Part shown: positions 15,828-23,617 of the stretch, one piece after another
Layout of the letters: each line of letters opens with the position of its first letter
Position numbering within the stretch: the first letter of the stretch is position 1
Assembly (NCBI RefSeq): GCF_016907655.1
Contig: NZ_JAFBCL010000001.1
Location: forward strand, 62,001-126,000
DNA: 64,000 bases
Reading direction: 5' to 3'
Origin: Saccharothrix algeriensis
GTDB taxonomy: Bacteria; Actinomycetota; Actinomycetes; Mycobacteriales; Pseudonocardiaceae
The notes under the pieces: model-generated
The model's input: only the letters and a program-made list of their open reading frames with translations
Database searches by the model: none
Told to the model about the DNA's origin: nothing
Position numbers and translations under genes: made by a program

Positions 15828-17663
15828 TCAGTCCACCGCCGTCCAAGGCGTGAAGGCGCCGTCGCGGCCGTCCCCGGTCGCCGCGTGCAACCGGCCGTCG
15901 GGCCCGACGTACAGCGCCACCGGCCGGCCCCGGTCGTCCACGACCGCCGCCGGGTAGTCCAGCGGCGCGCCGCCGATGCCCGCCCACGAGCCCGTCGCGT
16001 CGGTGGTCACGCCGCCGTCGCCGGACCGTCCCACGACCGTCAGCCGGCCCCCGGCCCACACCGCCGCCAGGCCGCCGGGGCCACCCGGTCCGGGACCCCG
16101 GACCGGGGTCGACCAAGATCCACTCGACCGGGTGACCCGCGCGACCTCACCGGTGTCCGCGACCGGCACGACGACGGTCGTCCCGCCCGGCGCGGGCACC
16201 GCGACCGGCGGTCCGGCGGGCGGCACCGGCGGGAACGCGCCGTCCCACCCGCCCGACGCCCAGTGCACCACCGCCTTCGTCGTGCTCGCGAACACCTCCG
16301 GCGCGCCGTCCGGCCCCGGCGCCGCGCTCAGGCCGTCCTGCACGTCCTGCCCGCCCAGCCGGTCCCACCGCCCCCAGCGCCCGTCCCCGTCCTGCTCCGC
16401 CCGGCTGACGCCACCGGTGGCGTCGCGCACGAACACCGCGAGCCGCCCGTCACCGTGGGCGGCCACCGCCGGGGTCCCCACCCGCGCCGCGCCCGGGTCG
16501 GGGCTGCCCAGCGACACCCACCCCCGGTCGTCGCGGCAGGTGATCTCACGGGTGTCCAGCCGGCGGCCGCACACCGTCAGCCCGCCCCGGCCGACGCCCA
16601 CCGCCAGCCCCGCGGCCAGCGGCCCGTCGACCCGGTCGGGCGCCGCGCCCTCCCAGCGGTCCCCGGTCCGCCGCCACCGCAGGACCTGCGCGCCCTGCAC
16701 GGCGAACGCGTGCAGCCGGCCGTCCGGGCCGCGCGCCGCCCACGACGTGCCGCGGTCCCACCGGTAGTACATGCGGCGCGGCCAGCGGTCGTAGGAGGCC
16801 GGGCCGACGGCCAGCCGGTCGTGGCGCTGGTAGGCGGCGAAGTGGCCGATCTTGTCGTCCTGCTGGGCGGGCGCCAGGTTCGCCGGGGCGGTCTCGGTGT
16901 TGTAGTCGCGGTAGCCGACCTGGGTCAGCCGCGGCCGGCCCGGCCCGCGGCGGTGGATCCGCCCCGCGGCCTCGGCGAACCGGGCGCTCATCACGTGGTC
17001 GGGGTGGTCGTGCCACGGCCGCCAGAACGGGTAGGCCGGGTCCGGGTCGGCGTCCTGGGTGCGCAGCACGGTCGGCCGGAACTCCGCCATCAGCCCGACC
17101 AGCACCCTGATCAGGCCGTTGCCGGTGTACCGGGAGGGGGTGGCGACCACGCCGCCGGTCGGCAGCAGGGTCCGCACCGAGTGCCAGCCGCGCCGGTCCT
17201 CCCACAGCCGGCGCAGCGCGCCCCGGCCGCCGTCGGCCCTCGGGTCGGCGTCCTCGGGCAGGTTCAGGAACACCAGCGCCACCTGCGGGCGGGCCCGCAG
17301 CGCGTACCGCTCGGCCGCGCGCCCGTCGGCCAGCGGCATGGCCGCGCCGTCCCACTCGTCCGGGACACCCGCCATCCGCGCGTAGGCCGCGCGGGCGCCG
17401 GCCTGGCGGGCCGCCGAGTAGCCGTTCGCGTCCGGTTCCTCGGCTTCACCGGCGGTGAGGAACACCGTCATCAGCCGATGCCCCGATCGGATGGCGTCAC
17501 GCACGTCCGGGTTCATGAACAACAGGTCGTCGTCATGGTGAGCGACGATCTGGAGGTATGCGACCTCGTCGACCGCCGCGGGCGGTGCGGTAGGGTCCCC
17601 GCAGGCCACGAGCACCGCCAGGAACAATCCCACGAGCAGTGCGAAAGGTCTTGTACGTGCCAT
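15828..17663 (-). CDS. PIG-L deacetylase lipoprotein with C-terminal beta-propeller
   Basis: 611 residues. The N-terminus is a lipoprotein signal (RPFALLVGLFLAVLVAC, lipidated Cys near 23). The PIG-L/LmbE deacetylase domain follows: AHHDDDLLFMNPDV near 40 is a variant of the AHPDDE zinc motif, and PWHDHPDHV near 215 supplies the HxxH ligands. Residues ~240-611 form a repetitive propeller-like domain with W- and G-rich blades (DGRLHAFAVQG, DGRLAVFVRD, DGRLTVVG). It would sit on the outer face of the membrane and remove N-acetyl groups from amino sugars of a glycolipid or polysaccharide. ATG 17663 is chosen so that the lipobox is correctly placed; GTG at 17690 would add nine residues. It is divergent from the glycosyltransferase operon. 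Confidence 0.85.
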   Translation of the reverse strand: MARTRPFALLVGLFLAVLVACGDPTAPPAAVDEVAYLQIVAHHDDDLLFMNPDVRDAIRSGHRLMTVFLTAGEAEEPDANGYSAARQAGARAAYARMAGVPDEWDGAAMPLADGRAAERYALRARPQVALVFLNLPEDADPRADGGRGALRRLWEDRRGWHSVRTLLPTGGVVATPSRYTGNGLIRVLVGLMAEFRPTVLRTQDADPDPAYPFWRPWHDHPDHVMSARFAEAAGRIHRRGPGRPRLTQVGYRDYNTETAPANLAPAQQDDKIGHFAAYQRHDRLAVGPASYDRWPRRMYYRWDRGTSWAARGPDGRLHAFAVQGAQVLRWRRTGDRWEGAAPDRVDGPLAAGLAVGVGRGGLTVCGRRLDTREITCRDDRGWVSLGSPDPGAARVGTPAVAAHGDGRLAVFVRDATGGVSRAEQDGDGRWGRWDRLGGQDVQDGLSAAPGPDGAPEVFASTTKAVVHWASGGWDGAFPPVPPAGPPVAVPAPGGTTVVVPVADTGEVARVTRSSGSWSTPVRGPGPGGPGGLAAVWAGGRLTVVGRSGDGGVTTDATGSWAGIGGAPLDYPAAVVDDRGRPVALYVGPDGRLHAATGDGRDGAFTPWTAVD

Positions 17664-17857
17664 TGCCCGAGTGCCCCCATCGCATTCCACCCCTGCTGCG
17701 GCGGACAGGCTACCGACAGGAAGGCGGCAGCGCGGAACCGGTGATCAGGATGACGCCGAGCAACGGGAGAGGCTCGCGCGGCGTCGTTAACCAGGTGGGG
17801 ACCGCACAGCGGTGACGGATCGGCACGACAGTGTCTTGAGGGGTTTCGAGGGGACTT

Positions 17858-18883
17858 GTGCGCATCTCGGTGGTGGTGCCGTGCTTCAACGAGGAAGCCG
17901 GGCTGGAAGAACTCTACGCGGCGCTGACCCGCACGCTGCCCGCCCTGGGCGACGACTTCGAGGTCCTGCTCGTCGACGACGGCAGCAGTGACGGGACGCT
18001 GGCCGTGCTGCGGGCCCTCGCCGAGCGCGACCGGCGGTTCAAGTACCTGGCGCTGAGCCGCAACTTCGGCAAGGAGGCCGCCATGCTGGCCGGCCTCGGC
18101 CACGCCACCGGCGACCTCGTGGCCATCATGGACGCCGACCTCCAGCACCCGCCCGAGCTGCTGGAGCGGATGATCGGCCTGGTCGGCGCGGGCTACGACC
18201 AGGTGATCGCCCGGCGGTCCCGGCGCGGCGAGGCCCCGCTGCGCCGGATCGTCTCGACGCTGTACTACCGGCTGATCAACAAGGTGGTCGACGTCGAGCT
18301 GCAGAACGGCGTCGGCGACTTCCGGGTGCTCAGCAGGCGCGCGGTGCAGGCGCTGCTGTCGCTGGGCGAGTACAACCGGTTCTCCAAGGGCCTGTTCTCC
18401 TGGATCGGCTTCGACACCGCGGTCATCGACTACGACAACGTGGCCCGGCACAACGGCACCAGCAGCTGGACCTTCCGCAAGCTGCTCAACTACGGCATCG
18501 ACGGCGTCGTGTCGTTCAACTCCAAGCCGTTGCGCGTGGCCATCTACCTGGGCGCGCTGGTGACCGCCGTCGCCTTCGGCTACGCGACCTGGGTGCTGGT
18601 CCACGCCGCGCGGCACGGCGTGGACGTGCCCGGCTACGTCACCGTCATGTGCGGCATCCTCGTGCTCGGCGGCCTGCAACTGCTGTTCCTCGGGGTCATC
18701 GGCGAGTACGTCGGCCGCATCTACTCCGAGGCCAAGCGCCGGCCGCACTTCCTGGTCAAGGAGTCGGGCGGCGCCGGGCACACCCCGGTGACGCTGCCGC
18801 TGGGCCGCGGGGTCGCCGAGCACGCGGCCGAGATCATGGGAGAGGTCGTGGCCGGGCCGTTCACCGAGCGGGCCCCGCGGTGA
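17858..18883 (+). CDS. GT2 polyprenyl-phosphate glycosyltransferase
   Basis: 341 residues. The GT-A domain occupies about 1-230 with RISVVVPCFNEEAGL, LLVDDGSSDGT, and the catalytic metal motif DADLQHPPELL. Two membrane helices (about 232-255 and 262-288) follow, as in DPM1/ArnC/CsbB proteins. It would transfer a sugar from a nucleotide donor to undecaprenyl phosphate on the cytoplasmic face. It is the first gene of a three-gene operon: its TGA overlaps the GTG of the GtrA gene. The donor sugar is not predictable. GTG 17858 is immediately preceded by a GGGGACTT region acting as RBS. Confidence 0.92.
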   Translation: MRISVVVPCFNEEAGLEELYAALTRTLPALGDDFEVLLVDDGSSDGTLAVLRALAERDRRFKYLALSRNFGKEAAMLAGLGHATGDLVAIMDADLQHPPELLERMIGLVGAGYDQVIARRSRRGEAPLRRIVSTLYYRLINKVVDVELQNGVGDFRVLSRRAVQALLSLGEYNRFSKGLFSWIGFDTAVIDYDNVARHNGTSSWTFRKLLNYGIDGVVSFNSKPLRVAIYLGALVTAVAFGYATWVLVHAARHGVDVPGYVTVMCGILVLGGLQLLFLGVIGEYVGRIYSEAKRRPHFLVKESGGAGHTPVTLPLGRGVAEHAAEIMGEVVAGPFTERAPR

Positions 18884-19296
18884 CCGCCCGGCTGGGCCGC
18901 ATCGTCCGGTTCGGTCTGGTCGGCGTGCTCAACACGGCCGTGTACTACCTGCTGTACCTGCTGCTGGGCGCGGTGGTCCCGTACCTGGTGGCGCACGTGG
19001 CCGCGTTCGCGCTGGCGATGGTCGGCTCGTACTTCCTCAACTGCTCCTTCACGTTCCGCACGAAGCCCTCGCTGCGGACGTTCCTGCTGTTCCCGCTGTC
19101 CAACGCGACGAACTTCGCGGTGACCACCGCGGGTCTGTACGCGCTGGTCGCGTGGCTGGGGGTTGACGAGGGGATCGCGCCGCTGCTCGCCTCGGCGGTG
19201 GCGATCCCGTTCACGTTCATCATCGCGCAGGTCGTGCTGCTGGGGCGCCAGCGGCCGACAGCGCCACTGCTCAAGGAAGAGGAACGGACGTCGTGA
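18880..19296 (+). CDS. GtrA-family membrane protein (putative polyprenyl-phosphate-sugar flippase)
   Basis: 138 residues with four predicted transmembrane helices. IVRFGLVGVLNTAVYYLLY and the central SYFLNCSFTFR are typical GtrA/GtcA motifs. GtrA proteins are thought to flip undecaprenyl-phosphate-linked sugars across the plasma membrane. The GTG start overlaps the stop of the glycosyltransferase, and its own TGA overlaps the GTG of the YfhO-like gene. This places it between donor synthesis and transfer in a translationally coupled operon. Confidence 0.9.
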   Translation: MTARLGRIVRFGLVGVLNTAVYYLLYLLLGAVVPYLVAHVAAFALAMVGSYFLNCSFTFRTKPSLRTFLLFPLSNATNFAVTTAGLYALVAWLGVDEGIAPLLASAVAIPFTFIIAQVVLLGRQRPTAPLLKEEERTS

Positions 19297-21470
19297 GGAC
19301 GCTCGTCCACCGGCCGTCGCGCGGACCGCTGGTCGCGCTCGGCGTGTGCGCCGCCGTGGTGCTCATCGCGCAGATCCCGTTCCTGCGCAACCGGTTGTTC
19401 TACGTGTGGGACGACAGCGCGGTGCAGTTCCTGCCCACCTGGCACCACCTGGGCGACCGGGTGCTGGCGGGCCACTGGCCGCCGCTGCTGGACGTCGACA
19501 GCTGGATGGGCGGCAACCTCGCCGCCGAGGCGCTGTTCGGCATCTGGAACCCGGTGAACCTCGCGAACTACGTGCTGGTCGCGCAGTTCGACGACCTCGC
19601 GGTGGCCGCCGTGGTGGTCAAGACCGAGTTCCTGACCCTGCTGGCCCTGGGCGCGTACCTGCTGTGCCGGGAGTACGGCGCGGGGCGCGGGCCCTCGGCG
19701 GTCATCGCGATCGCGCTGCCGTTCAGCGGGTTCACCCTGTACTACGACGCGGCGACCTGGGCGGCCGGGCTGATGGCGTTCACCTGGCTGCCGTTCACCT
19801 GGTGGGCGGCCCGGCGGGCGGCGCGCGGGACGGGCAACCCGCTGTGGGCGTTCCTGTTCGGCGCGCTCGCGGTGACCACCGGCAACCCGTACGGGCTGCT
19901 GGGCGTGTGCGTGGTGATGGCCGCGCTGCTGGTCGAGTCCTGGCTCCGGCGCGACCGGGGCGCGGTGGTGCGGCTGCTGGTCGTCGGCGGGCTGGTCGCG
20001 CTGCTGGTGCCGCTGGTGTACCTGCCGCTGCTGGGCAGCTCCGCGGTGACGACGCGGGCCGGCCAGGGCTTCGCCAGCGACGGGACGCTCATGCCGCGGC
20101 TGTCGGAGCTGCTGAACCTGAGCACCATCAGCCACCAGCCGATCATCAAGGGCTTCGGCAACAGCGTGCGCATGTTGACGCCCAGCGTGTACTTCGCCTG
20201 GTTCGTCGTGCCGCTGCTGCCGTGGCTGCGCTGGAGCCGGCTCCGGGAGCGGTGGCGCCCGCTGGCCGGCGCGTTCGTGGTGGCGGCGGGCTACCTGCTG
20301 CTGGCCGTGGGCCCGTCGAACGTGTGGATGTTCCGGTTCCCGCTGCGCCACCTGGAGGTCGTGTACCTGGCGCTGGGCGTGCTGTTCGCGGTGCTGCTCA
20401 CCGGCGGCCCGCGCACCGACCACGCGAAGCGCCGGGCGCTGCTCACCGGCGGGGCGCTGCTGCTGACGGCGTACCTGGCGTTCGCGGCGGGCCCGTGGCA
20501 GTGGCGGCACCACCTGGTCGCGCTGGCGCTGATGGCGGTCGGGGTGGCGGCGGCGCTGTGGGCCGCGCGCAAGGCCCGGCCCGCCGGCGCGTACGGCGTG
20601 CTGGTCGCCGGGGTCGCGGTGGGGCTGTTCGCGCAGACCGCGTGGTTCCCGTTCAACGGCGACGTCGCCGTGCACCACTACCCGCGGTCGATCACCGAGC
20701 TGCGCGCGCAGACACCACCGCACCGGGGCACCACGTTCCCGGTCGGCACGGTGCTGCCGGGCAACGTCGGGCTGATCGCGGGGCTGTCGTCGGTCGGCTC
20801 GTACACCGGCATGTCCTTCCGCGACTTCGCCTCGGCGGTGTGCATGGTCTACCACGGCGCCACCTGCGCGGGCAGCCTGGAGAAGGTCTTCGCGCCGACC
20901 GACGTGGAGGGCCGGCCGCTGGTCGACCTGATGCGGGTGGAGAGCGTCATCGTGGAGAACGCCGTGCGGCCCGACGTGCAGCCGCCGCCCGGCTGGCGGG
21001 TGTCGGCCACGACGCCCCGGGAGACGGTGATCAGCCGCGAGCAGCCGCTGCCGTGGCCGGGCGGGCGGCTCGGGCACGCCACGGCCGGCGTGCGGGTGGA
21101 GCAGGACGTGGCGCCGGACGACCGCGACGAGTCGGTGCGCTTCGACAAGCCGCGCGGGCAGGCGGGCTCGCTGGTGTTCGCCCGGCTGGCCTGGCCGGGC
21201 TACCGCGCCGAACTCGACGGCCGGCCGCTGACCACGCGGCAGGGGCCGGCGGGGCTGCTGGTGGTGGACCTGCCCGCCGACGCGACCGGCGGGCAGGTGG
21301 TCCTGCGGTGGACGCCGCCGGGGCTGGCGGCGGGCAGCGCGCTGGCCGTGCTGGGCCTGGTGGCGGCCGTCGCGTACGCGGTGTTCACGCGGCGGCGGGC
21401 GCGGCGCGACCCGCCGGTGGTGCTGGAGAGCCGTTCGGAGCGCGCGGAGCTGTCCTCGACGGGCTCGTGA
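19293..21470 (+). CDS. YfhO-like multi-spanning membrane glycosyltransferase
   Basis: 725 residues with about a dozen hydrophobic helices in the first ~470 residues, an outer-face domain (~480-690) and a final helix near 695. WDDSAVQFLPTWHHLGDRVLAGHWPPL near the N-terminus resembles the first outer loop of YfhO and other GT-C transferases, where an acidic residue is catalytic. In Bacillus, CsbB, GtcA and YfhO form a three-component system that glycosylates lipoteichoic acid. The same three-part order here suggests the last step: moving a sugar from the flipped lipid carrier to an envelope polymer. The acceptor is unknown. Start GTG overlaps the GtrA stop. Confidence 0.82.
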   Translation: MRTLVHRPSRGPLVALGVCAAVVLIAQIPFLRNRLFYVWDDSAVQFLPTWHHLGDRVLAGHWPPLLDVDSWMGGNLAAEALFGIWNPVNLANYVLVAQFDDLAVAAVVVKTEFLTLLALGAYLLCREYGAGRGPSAVIAIALPFSGFTLYYDAATWAAGLMAFTWLPFTWWAARRAARGTGNPLWAFLFGALAVTTGNPYGLLGVCVVMAALLVESWLRRDRGAVVRLLVVGGLVALLVPLVYLPLLGSSAVTTRAGQGFASDGTLMPRLSELLNLSTISHQPIIKGFGNSVRMLTPSVYFAWFVVPLLPWLRWSRLRERWRPLAGAFVVAAGYLLLAVGPSNVWMFRFPLRHLEVVYLALGVLFAVLLTGGPRTDHAKRRALLTGGALLLTAYLAFAAGPWQWRHHLVALALMAVGVAAALWAARKARPAGAYGVLVAGVAVGLFAQTAWFPFNGDVAVHHYPRSITELRAQTPPHRGTTFPVGTVLPGNVGLIAGLSSVGSYTGMSFRDFASAVCMVYHGATCAGSLEKVFAPTDVEGRPLVDLMRVESVIVENAVRPDVQPPPGWRVSATTPRETVISREQPLPWPGGRLGHATAGVRVEQDVAPDDRDESVRFDKPRGQAGSLVFARLAWPGYRAELDGRPLTTRQGPAGLLVVDLPADATGGQVVLRWTPPGLAAGSALAVLGLVAAVAYAVFTRRRARRDPPVVLESRSERAELSSTGS

Positions 21471-21600
21471 GCACCGCGGTCGACGGGTGGCCGCCGGCGG
21501 GCTCGGGCGCGTCGGCGGTCACGGCCCGGCGCTCCCGGGCAGCTCGCCGGTGGGTGCTGCGCGCCGGTGCGCGGACCACCGCGTCGCGCGGTCCGGCGGG

Positions 21601-22884
21601 TCACCGGCAGGGCTTGCGCAGCACCGTTCCCGAGGTGCCGGGCAGTTCGACCGCGACGACCTCCGCGTCGTCCTCGTCCAGGTAGGTGGCGCCGAGGTCG
21701 ACGCGCACCGGGTCGCTCCCGGTCGGGTTCGCGTTGACGACCGCCGCGCCGCAGGTGAAGTCGCGGCGGAACACGTTGGGCGCGATCGACCGGTAGGCGT
21801 CGTGCGCGGTGCCCAGGTCCCAGTCGTACATCGGGTGGCGGGCGTTCGGGTCGCCGTAGTCGTCGGGCTTCGCCACCTCGGCGATCGCGGCCCGGTGGCC
21901 GGTCACCAGGAAGTAGCCGGCCATCGCGTACCGCAGCGGTCGCTCCTGGCCCGGGCTGAAGTGCGGCTGCACCCAGGTGATCTTGCCGCGCCGCTCGTTC
22001 GACGCCACCTCGGCGACCTGCCTGCTCCAGCCCTGGTCGTACTCGTGCAGGAAGTCGTCGTCGCCGAACACGAGCCACCACTCGTCGAACCCGCCGTCCA
22101 GGTGCTCCAGGTAGGCGTCCCAGGCCCCGTCGTGGAACCGGGCGTTGGACATGTTGGCGACCGTCTTGAGGTTGGCGGCGGAGAACCGGTGCTCGATGTT
22201 GGCGAGCATGGACTTGTAGGCGTCCTGGAACCCGGTGTCCGTCGGGTACTTCGCCGGGCACCGGCCCGGGTGGTAGGCGTCGCACGGGAACAGGGCGTTG
22301 TCCAGGAACACGCCGTCGAAACCGGTCGCCTTGCTGTCCTCGATGACGTTGGCGGCCCAGAGGTCCTGGTAGGCGGTGTTGCCGACGTCCATCTGCCAGT
22401 GCTCCGGGTAGCCGTCGTACTCGATGCGCTTGCCGTCCGGGTCGAGCAGGAACCACTCGGGGTGCTCGCGGTCGGCGAGGCAGTAGGGCACGCCGGTCGG
22501 CAGGTGCTCGTCGTCCACCCCGTCGCGGCAGGTGTAGCCGCGGGTGGAGGACAGGTCCTTGTAGACGTACACCTGGACGTCCCGGTTGGCGGCCTTGAGC
22601 TTGCCGAGCAGGTCGCCCTCCCAGGCGTTCAGCACGATGTACTTGTGCCGCCTGGCCTCCTCCGCCGCCATCTCGTCGCTGACCGGCGTGCCCTTGAAGT
22701 GCAGCCAGAACGAGTGGGCGTCGCCTTGGCCGAGGTAGGACCGCGTCGTCGCGCCGCCGGGGCTCACCGCTGAGGTGAGCCCCGGCGGCGCGAGCAGTAA
22801 CGCGGTCGCCACCACCGCCACCGCACCGAGTCTGCGCGACACCCGGCCGCGGTTGCCGTCTTCGCGTGGGGAACGAAACGCCAT
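21601..22884 (-). CDS. Secreted GHL15-type glycoside hydrolase-like protein
   Basis: 427 residues with an N-terminal export signal (RVSRRLGAVAVVATALLLAP; the twin Arg suggests Tat or Sec export). The body resembles the putative glycosyl-hydrolase-like family 15, a TIM barrel. Characteristic segments are YIVLNAWEGDLLGKLKA, QMDVGNTAYQDLWAANVIED and GFDGVFLDNALF, the last supplying a likely catalytic Asp. DGGFDEWWLVFGDDD may provide the second acidic residue. It converges on the three-component glycosylation operon and may trim the same surface polysaccharide. Exact substrate and activity are unknown. Confidence 0.75.
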   Translation of the reverse strand: MAFRSPREDGNRGRVSRRLGAVAVVATALLLAPPGLTSAVSPGGATTRSYLGQGDAHSFWLHFKGTPVSDEMAAEEARRHKYIVLNAWEGDLLGKLKAANRDVQVYVYKDLSSTRGYTCRDGVDDEHLPTGVPYCLADREHPEWFLLDPDGKRIEYDGYPEHWQMDVGNTAYQDLWAANVIEDSKATGFDGVFLDNALFPCDAYHPGRCPAKYPTDTGFQDAYKSMLANIEHRFSAANLKTVANMSNARFHDGAWDAYLEHLDGGFDEWWLVFGDDDFLHEYDQGWSRQVAEVASNERRGKITWVQPHFSPGQERPLRYAMAGYFLVTGHRAAIAEVAKPDDYGDPNARHPMYDWDLGTAHDAYRSIAPNVFRRDFTCGAAVVNANPTGSDPVRVDLGATYLDEDDAEVVAVELPGTSGTVLRKPCR

Positions 22885-23617
22885 GGCTCACCTCGCCGAC
22901 CCAGCAGTCACTCGACGGTGCGACCCCGACCGTGCGATCCGGACTGCCGACCTGGACCACCGACGACGCCGGGCCCGCAGGTCGGCGTCGGAGAGGTGGT
23001 GGGAAGCGATCACGGGCCGAATCGGCGTTGTCACGGGCCCATACTGGAGTGGCTACCCGTCGGGTGTGGACGAAAACTTGCGGTGACAACGGGCGATCCG
23101 CCGAAAACGCCCGTGCGGAGCACACCGCCACCTGTCCGGGCACCCCTTGCGGCGGAAACCCGCGCGATGCGGTCAGCGCCACCACGGGCCGTGAGCGGAG
23201 ACCGCACTTCTCGGCGCCGGAACCACACTTTGGCGCGCAGCACCGCCACCCGTCCCGGGAGTTGCCGAGCCGCACCGGAGTCGGAGGGTATGCCGAGCCG
23301 CGCCGAAGTCGGCAAGTGCGCCGCGATGCGCGGTGCACCGCGATACGCGGGACGGCGGATGCGCCGCGATGCGACGGGCACGCCGCAGAGCGCGGTACGG
23401 CGAGTGCGCCGGGCCGCGCGGGACCGCGAGTGCGCCGCAGAGCGCGGTACGGCGGGTGCGCCGGAGCCGGCGTGCGCCGCGATGCGCGGGACGGCGAGTG
23501 CGCCGGAGCCGGCGTGCGCCGCGATACGCGGGACGGCGGATGCGCCGCAGGGCTCGGGGCGGCGGTGCGACGGCGAGCGGGCCGGTGCCGAGGAGCGCGG
23601 CGAGCCGCGGCGAGGGG
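22885..23617. other. Gene-poor intergenic region carrying a minisatellite
   Basis: About 730 bp. The first ~250 bp upstream of the GHL15 start should hold its promoter. Long frames are open on both strands, but their products are Arg/Cys-rich and repetitive and begin without an RBS, so I do not call a gene. The right third is a degenerate tandem array, listed separately, directly downstream of the DUF4132-SWIM operon. Confidence 0.55.
23317..23549. repeat. Degenerate minisatellite, 42-bp and 26-bp units
   Basis: Two near-identical 42-bp units (23456-23497 and 23498-23539; one base differs internally and one at the end) are each built from a 16-bp piece GTGCGCCGGAGCCGGC and a 26-bp piece starting GTGCGCCGCGAT. 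More divergent 26-bp relatives extend leftwards to about 23317, and a truncated one lies to the right. It lies 70 bp beyond the stop of the SWIM gene. Confidence 0.75.

Noticed and set aside
23317-23549. Possible CRISPR-like array
   Set aside because: Units are directly adjacent without unique spacers, unit length is uneven and no cas gene is present.
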